From JAHFTW01 sp038046785 (GTDB lineage: Archaea; Thermoplasmatota; E2; JACPAO01; JAHFTW01): a DNA stretch of 64,000 nt. The notes below the pieces were generated by a model. That model had not been told where the DNA came from. It saw only the letters and a list, made by a program, of their open reading frames with translations, and made no database searches. The stretch spans positions 1 to 64,000 of the forward strand of contig JBBSVM010000004.1 of NCBI GenBank assembly GCA_038046785.1. The letters are read 5' to 3'. A program made the position numbers and the translations under genes. Positions 1-7,886 of the stretch are shown piece after piece. Within the stretch, counting starts at the first letter, position 1, and each line of letters opens with the position of its first letter.

Positions 1-94
<94 letters not shown>

Positions 95-138
95 ACGGCA
101 AGCAAACGTTGAACACCACCTGCGGCGGTTTGGGTGCG

Positions 139-615
139 ATGGCAGAGCGCTCCCTCGGTCTCCTCTGGAACATGGCGGACTCGTTTCTGGGTCGGCTGAG
201 CAAGCGTCTCCAGCGCATCGTCCGCACGCTGCGCATCATCCGCGTCCTCCTCGTCATTGGGGTGCTCGCGGTCCTCTCCTCCGCTCTGGTCGGGCTGCTT
301 TGGCCGCGCTGGTTCCCCATCGCCTACGCCGTCGGGACCATCTTCCTCGTCATCCCGCTCGTCTTGCTGGTGGGCCTCGTCGCGGCACCGTTGCGCGCCA
401 AATCGGTGGTCCGGCTCATTGACCAGGGCTACCCGGCCAACGCCCGCGAACTTGCCATCCGGGCCGTGGCACGCAAACTGCACGACGAATCCATCGAGAC
501 AGAAGAGTTGCTCGTCGATACCGCCCTCAACGAGGGACGCAAGCTGATGCGGAAGTTCAAGGATCAAGAGCTGGCCCGCGCCGTTGCGGACGACGAGGCG
601 CGGCAGGCACCCTGA
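139..615 (+). CDS. Small membrane protein, unknown function
   Basis: 158 residues from ATG 139. An in-frame TTG at 85 and an ATG at 172 are the other possible starts. Two hydrophobic segments at about residues 34-58 and 61-84 are joined by a short turn and preceded by an Arg-rich stretch. The C-terminal half is charged and probably a cytoplasmic helical tail. No family was recognised. It ends 51 bases before the TauE-like transporter, so the two may be cotranscribed. Confidence 0.55.
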   Translation: MAERSLGLLWNMADSFLGRLSKRLQRIVRTLRIIRVLLVIGVLAVLSSALVGLLWPRWFPIAYAVGTIFLVIPLVLLVGLVAAPLRAKSVVRLIDQGYPANARELAIRAVARKLHDESIETEELLVDTALNEGRKLMRKFKDQELARAVADDEARQAP

Positions 616-666
616 GCGTCCGCACCGGATGCCAAAGCCCTTCCAAGCCAAGCCGTTCCTGACCCT

Positions 667-1410
667 GTGGACTGGGGCAACCTGGCACTGCTCGCCATCG
701 GGTTGGCCGCCGGCATCATCTCCTCCCTCTTCGGAGTGGGCGGTGGCATCCTTATCGTCCCCGCCCTCCACTACGGCCTGGGCATCGAGTTCCGGCTCGC
801 CACCGTGACCAGCCTCGCCGCCATCGCCATCCAGGCGCCCATCGGCGTCCTCCAGCACGCCAGGAAGGGCGCGGTGTCGTGGCGGCTCGGGATTGAGCTG
901 GCCCTGGGCGGGGCGGTGGGCGTCGCGGTGGGCGTGCTGCTTCAGCCCCGCACGCCGGTCGCCGGTCTCAAAGCAGGACTCGCGGCGCTCATGGTTTTTG
1001 CCGCTTGGCGAATGGTCGCAGCGCCACTCAAGCCGCACGCCATCAAACCGGCGAGCCTCCTCGTCGTTGGGCTCGGAAGCCTTGCGGGAATCGCCAGCCG
1101 ATTGCTTGGCATCGGCGGTGGACTTGTCACCGTTCCCGTTCTCGCGCTCGCCGGGACGCCAATGCATCAAGCGGTCGCAAGCAGCCTCGTCCCGGTCTTC
1201 ACGAACAGCCTCCTCGCCGCTGCGGTGGCCATCGCCATAGGCTTCGATCCGGTGCCCGCTCTTTGGGTCGGAGCGGGCGCCATTCCGGGCGCCATCCTTG
1301 GGGTCAAGGTTGCGCACGCTCTGCGCGCCGACCGGCTCAAGCAGGTTTTTGCCGCAGCGCTCGGAGTCGCGGCGCTCGCCATTGGCGCCACAAGTGGCGC
1401 GTTTCAGTAG
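667..1410 (+). CDS. TauE/SafE (DUF81) family permease
   Basis: 247 residues from GTG 667. The protein is almost entirely hydrophobic and has two similar halves. Each half carries a Gly-rich signature near its start (LFGVGGG in the first, LLGIGGG in the second), as in TauE/SafE anion exporters. The family moves sulfite, sulfoacetate or other small organosulfur anions across the cytoplasmic membrane. No sulfur-metabolism gene is adjacent, so the substrate cannot be assigned. It converges on a small membrane protein encoded on the minus strand, with 14 bases between the stops. Confidence 0.8.
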   Translation: MDWGNLALLAIGLAAGIISSLFGVGGGILIVPALHYGLGIEFRLATVTSLAAIAIQAPIGVLQHARKGAVSWRLGIELALGGAVGVAVGVLLQPRTPVAGLKAGLAALMVFAAWRMVAAPLKPHAIKPASLLVVGLGSLAGIASRLLGIGGGLVTVPVLALAGTPMHQAVASSLVPVFTNSLLAAAVAIAIGFDPVPALWVGAGAIPGAILGVKVAHALRADRLKQVFAAALGVAALAIGATSGAFQ

Positions 1411-1424
1411 TCCAGCAGGCCGGA

Positions 1425-1613
1425 TTACGCCTTGGCGGGCTGGGGTTTGAGCAGAAGCCCGAACAGCCCGAACAGGATGAAGATGGCCGAGGTTGAGGTA
1501 AGGCCAACATCCAACGGCGCGGTGGCCGGCCAGAGAAGGCCGAGAACGCCGACGAGATAGAATAGGACGCCGAAGACCAGGCTCGCGAAACTCAAGGCGC
1601 GGGACATCTGCAT
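1425..1613 (-). CDS. Small two-helix membrane protein, unknown
   Basis: 62 residues from ATG 1613; a second ATG lies two codons later. A longer reading frame exists but would run through the tRNA-Trp gene. Two hydrophobic stretches with an Ala/Pro/Thr-containing loop suggest a two-pass membrane protein, and the tail is Lys/Pro/Ala. It lies just downstream of tRNA-Trp on the same strand. No family was recognised. Confidence 0.5.
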   Translation of the reverse strand: MQMSRALSFASLVFGVLFYLVGVLGLLWPATAPLDVGLTSTSAIFILFGLFGLLLKPQPAKA

Positions 1614-1663
1614 GGGTGCCCCGTTGCGCGACGCGCACTTGACGTTTGCGGGGTGATTTGGAG

Positions 1664-1736
1664 TGGGCGCTATGAGATTTGAACTCATATCAGCGGCTCT
1701 GGAGGCCGCCAGTCTGCCAGGTTAGCCTAAGCACCC
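1664..1736 (-). tRNA. tRNA-Trp (CCA anticodon)
   Basis: A 73-nt cloverleaf on the minus strand. The acceptor pairs 7 bp (1730-1736 with 1665-1671). The anticodon stem is GCGGC/GCCGC around loop CTCCAGA, giving anticodon CCA. The T arm is ATGAG/CTCAT with loop TTCAAAT. The discriminator is A, with no encoded CCA end. A14, G18-G19 and A21 can be placed. The D stem is weak, with two G-U pairs and a C-A mismatch. No intron is needed to fold it. Confidence 0.88.
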
Positions 1737-1811
1737 GGGGGGAATGGGATGAGTTGGAGAAAAAGAGGGAAAGAAACAAGGCGTGCGCGGGGGCAGGCGC
1801 CCTGGTGGACC

Positions 1812-1922
1812 TTACAGGCCCTTGCGCAGTTTCTGCTCGCGTTTTCTGCGGCGCATCTTCTTTTTGCGCCACTTCCAACGCTGCTTGCCCGGTTTCTTCC
1901 AGGCGCGGGAGCTTCGCTTCAT
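1812..1922 (-). CDS. rpl41e: Ribosomal protein L41e (eL41)
   Basis: 36 residues from ATG 1922. More than half of the residues are Lys or Arg. It carries the core WRKKKMRRRKR-type run after a KPGKQRWK lead, as expected of archaeal L41e, which sits at the subunit interface of the ribosome. The usual length is 25-38 residues. It lies 75 bases upstream of tRNA-Trp on the same strand. A TTTAAGG box on the minus strand near 1965-1972 could be its promoter. Its small size makes it easy to miss. Confidence 0.82.
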   Translation of the reverse strand: MKRSSRAWKKPGKQRWKWRKKKMRRRKREQKLRKGL

Positions 1923-2065
1923 GAGTCTCACGGTCCTCTTGGACGATGCGGCGACTTGGGGGGGCCTTAAAGCCGTTGCCAGAGGGCGCCAGGAGAAGAA
2001 GCGAGCTTCCCTGCGACGAAACCGAGCGGCAACCGCCAGACTGTTCAACGATTGTCCCATGGGGA

Positions 2066-2072
2066 CTATATT
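2066..2072 (+). promoter_or_regulatory. TATA box, leaderless lipoprotein gene
   Basis: CTATATT lies 22-28 bases before ATG 2094. This places the start site at or next to the start codon and argues against the upstream in-frame start at 2052. Confidence 0.65.
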
Positions 2073-2093
2073 GAGATCCCGGAATGGGCCGGC

Positions 2094-2639
2094 ATGAACA
2101 CACGCTTTGCTGTGCTGTCGGGATTGCTGATGACTGCCGCCGCCCTCGCGGGCTGCGCCTCCGGGGAAACCGGAACGCTCGGGGTACACGTCACCGACGC
2201 CCCCGGCGCCATCGGTGACTTTTCTTCACTCACCATCGTGGTCAGCGAGATTGTGCTCAAGGTGAAGGACAAGGAAGGCATGGAGAAAGAGGCGGCGTTC
2301 GCCCCGGCCGCGGCCAGCTTCGACCTCGTCAAACTTCTCAATGGCAACCTCACCACGCTCTTCCGCGACGACGTCCCGGCGGGCAACTACAGCAAGATGG
2401 AACTCGTCATCTCGTCCGCTTCGGGCGTTCTCAAGGCGGATGGCTCGGCCGTGACGGTCAAGGCGCCCAAGGGAAGCATCTTCCTCCCCACCAAATTCAC
2501 AGTTGAGGCGGGCAAGGAAGTGGACTTCCTCTTCGACATCCACGTGGTCAGCAAGGGCAGTGGCGACTACAGTCTGCAACCCAACGCTGGCGGCTCCAAG
2601 ACCATTGCCAAGCCGACGGACGGCAAAGTCCCCGCATAG
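2094..2639 (+). CDS. DUF4382-type secreted lipoprotein
   Basis: 181 residues from ATG 2094, chosen because of the TATA box just upstream. The signal peptide ends in the lipobox LAGCAS (Cys near residue 21). The mature part opens with the GxLxVxVTDAPG pattern of DUF4382 and continues as a beta-rich domain with alternating hydrophobic residues. The family is exported and of unknown role. Its stop is 9 bases from the stop of prs on the opposite strand. Confidence 0.75.
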   Translation: MNTRFAVLSGLLMTAAALAGCASGETGTLGVHVTDAPGAIGDFSSLTIVVSEIVLKVKDKEGMEKEAAFAPAAASFDLVKLLNGNLTTLFRDDVPAGNYSKMELVISSASGVLKADGSAVTVKAPKGSIFLPTKFTVEAGKEVDFLFDIHVVSKGSGDYSLQPNAGGSKTIAKPTDGKVPA

Positions 2640-2648
2640 TGCGGACGC

Positions 2649-3521
2649 TTACGCCATAACTCGGAGCGCGGCGGCCACTGCGGGCGCGGCGCTCACGGTG
2701 TCGCAGGAGCACGGCCCGGACATCCAGGTGTCGGTGACCAAAATGCGGTCGATGCCGGTGAGGAGATTCGGCAACGCATTGCCGGTGAAGAGACCGTGGG
2801 TCGCGGCAGCATACACGGCGGTTGCCCCCTGTGCTTTGAGCTGCCGCGCTGCGGTGAGCATCGTTCCGCCCGAGGCAATGAGGTCGTCGACGATGGCGAC
2901 CCGTTTGCCGCGCACATCGAGCTCTTTGGTCGCCATGCGCACTTCGGTTGCGGAGAGGCGAGTTTTTTCGAGGTGGTCCACCGGGACGTGCAGGAGTGCG
3001 GCGGCCGAGGCGGCGCGGTCGCGGGCGCCTTTGTCGGGAGCAAGAATGGCGTCGACGCCCCAGGCGCCAAGCTCGGCAGCGAGGAGCGGCACCGCGCTCA
3101 CCGCGCTGGCTTTGCCACCGAAGAATTGCAGGGTCTCCTCCTTGTGCGGGTCCACGGTGACGACGCGGTCGCAAGCAACGGCGATGGCGCGGGCGGCGGC
3201 ACGGCTGCTCAGGGACTCGCCGGGTTGGAAAATGCGGTCCTGGCGGGCATAGCCGAGATAGGGAATCGCCGCAGTCACGGCGCGAGCACCCGCTTCGCGC
3301 GCTGCATCGAGCCAGAGGAGCAGTTCGACCAGGTTGGCGTCGGGAGAGGTGCTCTGGGCGACAACGACATCGCGGCCACGCACATCGCCCAGGATGCGCA
3401 CGTAGCCCTCCCCGTCGGGGAAGCGTTTCACTTCGCGCGGCACCAGATGGCTTCCCAGTTCGGCGGCGAGCCGGGTCGCGAAAGGCTCGGAGGCGGAGCC
3501 GGCGACGACCAGCGGAGGCAC
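2649..3521 (-). CDS. prs: Ribose-phosphate pyrophosphokinase
   Basis: 290 residues from GTG 3521, the usual archaeal length. It makes PRPP from ribose 5-phosphate and ATP for purine, pyrimidine, His and Trp synthesis. Visible motifs are the flexible-loop YARQDR (91-96), the pyrophosphate loop VDPHKEE (123-129) and the PRPP-binding loop VDDLIASGGT (211-220). A longer upstream frame would overlap the methyltransferase gene and lacks similarity. It lies 40 bases downstream of the methyltransferase on the same strand. Confidence 0.93.
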   Translation of the reverse strand: MPPLVVAGSASEPFATRLAAELGSHLVPREVKRFPDGEGYVRILGDVRGRDVVVAQSTSPDANLVELLLWLDAAREAGARAVTAAIPYLGYARQDRIFQPGESLSSRAAARAIAVACDRVVTVDPHKEETLQFFGGKASAVSAVPLLAAELGAWGVDAILAPDKGARDRAASAAALLHVPVDHLEKTRLSATEVRMATKELDVRGKRVAIVDDLIASGGTMLTAARQLKAQGATAVYAAATHGLFTGNALPNLLTGIDRILVTDTWMSGPCSCDTVSAAPAVAAALRVMA

Positions 3522-3561
3522 ACTGCGGCCACCCCGCCGGGCGCCATAAGGGGTTCGGGGT

Positions 3562-4224
3562 TCACGTCGGGCGGCGCACCTGCGCCACCAGGTTGTCCTC
3601 GGCGGCGACGACGGTGGCGTGCGTGACCTGTTCGACGAGGAATCCCGCCGACTCCAGCTCGCGGGTGAGCGCTTGCGGGGTGTAGAGGAAGTAGTGGCGC
3701 GGCGCGTCGTGTCCATCGCTCTTCCACGGGATGACGACGTCGAGTGGCTCGCCCAAGGTGCCTTGGTCCCGGAAGCGGGGGGCGTCCCGGCTCCACACCG
3801 TTACCTGCGCCATGCCGCCCGGTCGCAGGACGCGGTGCAGCTCCGCGAGGCTCTCGGCGCGCGCCGCCGTCGTCGGAAGGGAATGGAGACCGGCGACGAA
3901 GAGGCAGGCGTCGAACGCAGCATCGGCGAGAGGCAGCCGCGTCGCGTCCGCCACCACCACGGCGGCCTCGGGATAGCGCTTGCCGACGATGTGGCTCGCG
4001 GGTCGGCTGAAGTCGAGCCAGACGGCGCGGTGGCCGGCGGCGAGGGCGGGAGCGAGATGGCGTCCGTTGCCTCCCATCAGGTCGAGGACACGCGAGCCTG
4101 AGGGCAGGCCGCGCAGGAATGCCTCGACGTGCGGCCAGGTGCGCGTCCTGTTGCGGTCGAAACTGGAGGCGATGGCCTCCCAGACGGCGTGCTGCGACCG
4201 GGGCACGAGATGTGCGAGTCGCAA
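3562..4224 (-). CDS. Trm9-like class I SAM methyltransferase
   Basis: 220 residues. The N-terminal WEAIASSFDRNRTRTWP stretch followed by VLDLMGGNGRHL (46-57, motif I) resembles Trm9/ALKBH8-type tRNA wobble-uridine methyltransferases. The usual GCGNG of motif I is GGNG here. A DAT..PL..AAFD segment matches the acidic loop and motif IV. Substrate specificity is inferred only. It is divergent from the ArsA-like gene, with 33 bases between the starts. Confidence 0.72.
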   Translation of the reverse strand: MRLAHLVPRSQHAVWEAIASSFDRNRTRTWPHVEAFLRGLPSGSRVLDLMGGNGRHLAPALAAGHRAVWLDFSRPASHIVGKRYPEAAVVVADATRLPLADAAFDACLFVAGLHSLPTTAARAESLAELHRVLRPGGMAQVTVWSRDAPRFRDQGTLGEPLDVVIPWKSDGHDAPRHYFLYTPQALTRELESAGFLVEQVTHATVVAAEDNLVAQVRRPT

Positions 4225-4257
4225 AGCGTTCTTGGCCCTTGGCGCGGTCGAGGCGCT

Positions 4258-5346
4258 GTGCCGCTTGCCGGGTTGGAGACGAAGCGGCTCATCATCGTCT
4301 CCGGCAAAGGCGGCGTCGGCAAGACCACCACTTCTGCGGCCATCGCCCTTGAGTTGGCCCGCAAAGGGCGCAAAACACTCTTGGTCACCGTGGATCCGGC
4401 CAAGCGACTGGAGGACTCGCTTGGGGTTCCCGTCGGTTCCGAGGCGACTCCCATCCAGCCGCGCCTTTGGGCGATGATGCTCGATCCCTCAGCCACCATC
4501 GCGGCCCACTTCCGCGAGAGAATGCCGGAAGCAAAGGTGGCCGACCATCCGCTCTTCAAGACGGTGACCAGCCACCTTCCCGGCATCAACGAGCTGATGG
4601 CGATCGGCAAGCTCAACGACCTGCGCCGCGCCAACGCCTACGACGCCATCGTTGTGGACACGGCACCGACCGGCCACGCCCTCTCCTTCCTTTCAGCGCC
4701 CGCCGCCATCCGCGAGGTGCTGGCGGACAAGTCGCTTGTCTCCTGGGCCATCAAAGGCTACGCCGTGTACCAGAAACTGGCAGGTGCCGCGCGCAAACTG
4801 CAGGGCGTCTTCCAGAAGGAGAAGCGCGAGGCGCCCCCCGACATTGACTTCGAGAAAATCTTCGAGGACATGGATGCCGAAGCGTCGCGCATCCAGGAGT
4901 TTCTGCGCGATCCGGAGCACTCGGCGCTTGTGCTCGTGGCCCTGCCGGAGAAGCTCCCGGTCGAGGAGACCTGCGACCTGCACGCCGCCGTCGTGGCGCT
5001 CGGCATGACGGTGCACGCCGTCGTCGTCAACAAGGTGCAGCCGCCGTTTGGGGCCAACGCAGAACGGCTCGACGCCCTGGCTGGCGACGCCAAAGCGGCA
5101 AAATCGTTCGCGCAGAAAGCCGCCTCGGCCACGGGCGACGACGCGGCGTTCCTGGAAGCGCTCGTTGCCGCCGCGGAGTTTGGCCGCATCCGGCGCCACA
5201 TGAACCTGGAATGGCTCGCAGTCCTCGAGGCCCGGCTCCCCGACGTCCCGAAGGCGGAGCTGCCGCTCTTCCGGGAAGATGTGCAGGGGCTCAAGCGGCT
5301 GGCGTCGTTCCGAGCCGCACTCTTCGAGAGTTCGGCGCCAGCTTAG
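4258..5346 (+). CDS. ArsA/Get3-family ATPase
   Basis: 362 residues from GTG 4258; TTG 4273 and ATG 4210 are alternatives. It has the deviant Walker A SGKGGVGKTT (15-24), the VDPA switch I (45-53 region) and DTAPTGHALSFL (134-145). It is a single ATPase half, unlike tandem bacterial ArsA. No CxxC zinc site typical of eukaryotic Get3 is seen. A role in tail-anchored protein targeting is more likely than arsenite export, because no arsB is nearby. Arsenate genes lie 23 kb away. Confidence 0.83.
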   Translation: MPLAGLETKRLIIVSGKGGVGKTTTSAAIALELARKGRKTLLVTVDPAKRLEDSLGVPVGSEATPIQPRLWAMMLDPSATIAAHFRERMPEAKVADHPLFKTVTSHLPGINELMAIGKLNDLRRANAYDAIVVDTAPTGHALSFLSAPAAIREVLADKSLVSWAIKGYAVYQKLAGAARKLQGVFQKEKREAPPDIDFEKIFEDMDAEASRIQEFLRDPEHSALVLVALPEKLPVEETCDLHAAVVALGMTVHAVVVNKVQPPFGANAERLDALAGDAKAAKSFAQKAASATGDDAAFLEALVAAAEFGRIRRHMNLEWLAVLEARLPDVPKAELPLFREDVQGLKRLASFRAALFESSAPA

Positions 5347-5576
5347 TGGACGAGGCGCTGGCCGTTCATCTCGGACATCGCCTGAATCATCGACTTGTCG
5401 GTCAAGCTGATGGGGACATGGTCCCAGTTGTTGTTGCAGTAGGTGCAGGTAACCAGCACCGATTTCTTGATGCGGTCCACCGCGAGTTTGCCCGAAACCT
5501 CAAGGACCTTCTTGTCAGAGGTCTGAATCAGGAAGCCGGCGTCGGAACCACATTTGGAGCAGCGAAGGAGGACCAT
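5343..5576 (-). CDS. Small zinc-ribbon protein, unknown
   Basis: 77 residues from ATG 5576; a GTG three codons earlier is possible. Two cysteine pairs, CSKC near the start and CTYC in the middle, form a probable zinc ribbon, followed by a charged tail. It overlaps the ATPase stop by four bases on the opposite strand. A CCTTTAAGCC box at 5615-5624 would put the start site about 14 bases upstream. No family name can be given. Confidence 0.65.
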   Translation of the reverse strand: MVLLRCSKCGSDAGFLIQTSDKKVLEVSGKLAVDRIKKSVLVTCTYCNNNWDHVPISLTDKSMIQAMSEMNGQRLVH

Positions 5577-5614
5577 GGAAATCACCGCAGAGGAGGTGTG
5601 TTGAGTCGGGGGAA

Positions 5615-5624
5615 GGCTTAAAGG
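5615..5624 (-). promoter_or_regulatory. TATA-like box CCTTTAAGCC
   Basis: A near-palindromic CTTTAAG box on the minus strand, 39-48 bases upstream of the zinc-ribbon ATG. Because the core is symmetric, it could also work on the plus strand. Confidence 0.45.
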
Positions 5625-5742
5625 CTTGCGACCGGCCGGTTTTCATCGAAACGAAGTCGGCCCTTCAGGCGACGGTCGGTGTGAACGGGTTCAATCGTCT
5701 TTTGCCCTTCGACGCGACCGCTGCTGCGATCGCGTCCCCCGC

Positions 5743-5764
5743 CCGGCCGTGCTCGCACGGCCGG
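5743..5764. repeat. Perfect 10-bp hairpin downstream of SRP RNA
   Basis: CCGGCCGTGC pairs with GCACGGCCGG around a TC loop. It is followed by further GC-rich inverted repeats up to about 5790. There is no gene in 5577-5800. Confidence 0.65.
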
Positions 5765-5807
5765 CCGGTCCGGCCGCGGATGCGGCCTGAACGGTCCCCA
5801 CCCTTAG

Positions 5808-6119
5808 CGGGCGGGGACCGTCCTGGTTCAGCCACGCGGTACCCGGGCAAGAAAATCCATGGGCTTCCTCCACCCCGTGACCCTCCAAACGTCGGTCGTT
5901 TGCGGTAAGGCTGCTCCTTTCCAGGCCTGACCCGGTGCCCGCATCCAAGACGTTCGGCCAACCCTCCGGCTGGCATCCCGGCACCGCCGACCTCGGAAGA
6001 CGTGGCTTCAACGATCCACCCATGGCTTGCTCCAGACCCCGCGCGCTTGGCCAGGGGTACGGTGCGCCATGTCGACTTGCGCAATGGGGGGCGCCAACTC
6101 CCCCGCCTGGTCCCCGCCT
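5808..6119 (-). ncRNA. ffs: Signal recognition particle 7S RNA
   Basis: About 312 nt on the minus strand. The ends pair as helix 1: GGCGGGGACC at 6118-6109 with GGTCCCCGCC at 5819-5810. The Alu-domain loops follow (around 6070-6108). Helix 5 is supported by CCATGGG/CCCATGG pairing. Helix 6 has a GGAG tetraloop flanked by CCAGCC and GGTTGG near 5960-5975. Helix 8 has the conserved GGTCAGGCC..GGAA..GGAGCAGCC core near 5902-5932, the SRP54-binding site. The exact 5' and 3' ends are inferred from helix 1. Several open reading frames cross it but none is credible. Confidence 0.92.
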
Positions 6120-6207
6120 TTCGCCGGTTGTGCGACGCGTTCGGTGCGCGTCGGGATTTGCGGCGACGGAGGTGCCCCTCAAGAGCGTTGGGGCCGGAGC
6201 CGGTCGT

Positions 6208-6795
6208 CTATCGGAATTCTTCCCGGGTTGCGAGAAGGTCCGCCCGGAGTTGGAACGGGATTCCGGCAGTCGCCACCGCGTACGTGGGCGAGGGGGTGAG
6301 GCTGGTGGGGCGCACGGTGATGGCGATGCCCTCGGCGCCGGAATCCACCGCAAATGGCTCCAGGTCGAGTTGGAGCGGCGAGGTTCCTTGGACGACTTGG
6401 CCCGCGCTGAAGCTGCGGCAGCTTGCCCCGCACGAAAGGTAGGTCTGGAACGCGAGGGTCAGCGTCTCGTCGTTGGGGGTCACGGCCTGCCAGGTCACCA
6501 CGACGCGGCCGCGCCAGGAGAGGGTCTCGCGGTCTTCCACGAGAACTTGGTCGCCGTTGGAGTCGGAGAAGAAGCCGATACAGGAGTCGGGGCCGTTCGG
6601 GACGCACACCTCTTGGTTCGTCGCGCCGGAGCCGGTGAGGTTCACCGGGACCTCGAAGCGATGGAGCGTCTGGACGGTGTCGGTCGAAGCGCCGGTCCCC
6701 GCCTCTAAGGTGTCCTGCGTTGGCTCCGATGATGCGGTGGCGCAACCGGCAAGAAGGAATGCGAATCCGATGACGGCGAGGTGCTGCAACGACAC
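6208..6795 (-). CDS. Secreted lipoprotein, unknown
   Basis: 195 residues from GTG 6795. A GCTTATGTC box at 6817-6825 supports a leaderless GTG start; TTG 6789 is the alternative. The signal peptide ends in LAGCAT. The mature part is beta-rich with two Cys-rich spots (CVPNGPDSC and CGASC), possibly disulfides outside the cell. No domain was recognised. It ends about 88 bases before the SRP RNA 5' end, on the same strand. Confidence 0.65.
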   Translation of the reverse strand: MSLQHLAVIGFAFLLAGCATASSEPTQDTLEAGTGASTDTVQTLHRFEVPVNLTGSGATNQEVCVPNGPDSCIGFFSDSNGDQVLVEDRETLSWRGRVVVTWQAVTPNDETLTLAFQTYLSCGASCRSFSAGQVVQGTSPLQLDLEPFAVDSGAEGIAITVRPTSLTPSPTYAVATAGIPFQLRADLLATREEFR

Positions 6796-6816
6796 AGCGA
6801 CCGCGCGCCGTCTGCC

Positions 6817-6825
6817 GACATAAGC
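6817..6825 (-). promoter_or_regulatory. TATA box GCTTATGTC
   Basis: It lies 22-30 bases upstream of GTG 6795 on the minus strand, consistent with a leaderless transcript. Confidence 0.5.
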
Positions 6826-6907
6826 CAATTGGTGGGGTTGCACCAAAGCTCGAATCCGGGCTTGCGCGGCGCGCAACGGCCATGAGGCGGATGGACCTGG
6901 CACAGCG

Positions 6908-7525
6908 GTGGAGGCGTCCAGAGAAAGCGTCGCGGGCATCGCGGACGCGGTGCGCGGCTGCACCCGCTGTCCGCTCGCGGCGGGGCGCACCAACGCGGTG
7001 CCTGGCGAGGGCGACGGCTCGAGCGGCATCCTCCTGGTGGGGGAGGCACCGGGGCGCAACGAGGACGAGACCGGGCGCCCGTTCTGCGGCGCCGCGGGGA
7101 AGAACCTCGACCTCGGTCTCGTCGCCGCCGGCCTGGAGCGCTCCACCGTTTTCGTGACCAGCATTGTCAAGTGCCGCCCGCCGGAGAACCGCGACCCGAC
7201 GCCGGTGGAGAAGGCGGCGTGCCAACCGCACCTGGCGGCGCAAATCGCCAGCCTGCGGCCGCGCGTTCTTGTGGCCTTGGGTCGGCACGGTTTGTCGGGC
7301 TTGGTCGGCGCGGTGCCGGACGCCTTCGCCAAGCTGCCGGGATCCTTCGTTGCAGGACCGGACGGCATCCCGGTCTTCGTCAGCCTCCATCCTGCGGCGG
7401 TCATCTATCGTCAGGCTTGGAAGGAGGCGTACCTGCGCCACTGGAAAGCGTTCGGAGCGTGGCATCGTTCTGGGGCGCCCGCCTACTCGGGGCTGGTGCT
7501 TTCACCGCCCCCCTCCAAGGAGTAA
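6908..7525 (+). CDS. udg: Uracil-DNA glycosylase, family 4 (Fe-S)
   Basis: 205 residues from GTG 6908. It removes uracil from DNA in base excision repair. Motif A is GEAPGRNEDETGRPFCGAAG and the C-terminal catalytic loop is HPAAVIY. Four cysteines for the 4Fe-4S cluster are visible: C18 and C21 (CTRC), one in KCRPPENRDP and one further on in ACQPHL. It has typical family 4 length and is divergent from the lipoprotein gene. Confidence 0.92.
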   Translation: MEASRESVAGIADAVRGCTRCPLAAGRTNAVPGEGDGSSGILLVGEAPGRNEDETGRPFCGAAGKNLDLGLVAAGLERSTVFVTSIVKCRPPENRDPTPVEKAACQPHLAAQIASLRPRVLVALGRHGLSGLVGAVPDAFAKLPGSFVAGPDGIPVFVSLHPAAVIYRQAWKEAYLRHWKAFGAWHRSGAPAYSGLVLSPPPSKE

Positions 7526-7556
7526 ACCAGCGACGTCGCTTGGGTTGCCATCCGGA

Positions 7557-7743
7557 CCCCGGCCCGTCTTCTTCGCTCCTCTTCGCGGGCCGGGGTTCAA
7601 CAGGGGCTGCTTCGGGTCCACTCGGAGCAGCAGTTCGGGCGTCCGACGCTCGGACAACCCCCGTTTCCGGTGGAGTTCCATCGGAAGCGGGGGCCCTTCG
7701 CACTCCTGGAAACGACCGCAACAGGAGGGAGAATCCTGTCCGA
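7557..7743 (-). ncRNA. Candidate structured RNA of unknown class
   Basis: No protein gene is seen in 7526-7886. On the minus strand an ATATTTAG box (7764-7771) lies 21-28 bases before position 7743. There the sequence TCGGACA pairs with TGTCCGA at 7650-7656 and closes a domain. Inside that domain is a 17-bp hairpin (7658-7674 with 7677-7693) whose only imperfections are two G-U-compatible pairs, plus a CAGGA/TCCTG hairpin. Downstream come GCTGC/GCAGC and a CCCCGGCCCG/CGGGCCGGGG stem (7557-7566 with 7587-7596). It does not match RNase P, 5S or tRNA. Confidence 0.45.
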
Positions 7744-7763
7744 CTCGGCCAAACTCGGTGGGT

Positions 7764-7771
7764 CTAAATAT
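7764..7771. promoter_or_regulatory. Symmetric TATA box between candidate RNA and the RHH gene
   Basis: CTAAATAT on the plus strand reads ATATTTAG on the minus strand. It could serve the RHH-ftsZ transcript (start site near 7795) and the minus-strand RNA (start near 7743). Confidence 0.5.
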
Positions 7772-7788
7772 GGCTCGTTGAATGTGAC

Positions 7789-7797
7789 TGTCAGACA
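7789..7797. promoter_or_regulatory. Candidate operator TGTC-A-GACA
   Basis: A perfect 9-bp palindrome at the predicted start site of the RHH-ftsZ transcript. Ribbon-helix-helix dimers bind short palindromes of this kind, so autoregulation is plausible but untested. Confidence 0.35.
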
Positions 7798-7886
7798 AAT
7801 GACACCAAACGTGCCCTCATGGGTACGCATGGTGGCACTTGTTGGCCACGGGTGTCGGACATCTGCGGCCCCCGGAGGTCATCCCC

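Noticed and set aside
4258..5346. Arsenite-pump ATPase role for the ArsA-like gene
   Set aside because: It is a single half, has no arsB partner and is far from the arsC operon; Get3-like targeting is more likely.
5691..6353. Open frames across the SRP RNA
   Set aside because: The region folds as 7S RNA with conserved helix 6 and helix 8 loops; no frame has protein-like composition.
7557..7743. RNase P RNA or 5S rRNA
   Set aside because: The conserved GAGGAAAGUC and ACAGAA-type cores of RNase P and the 5S consensus are not present on either strand.
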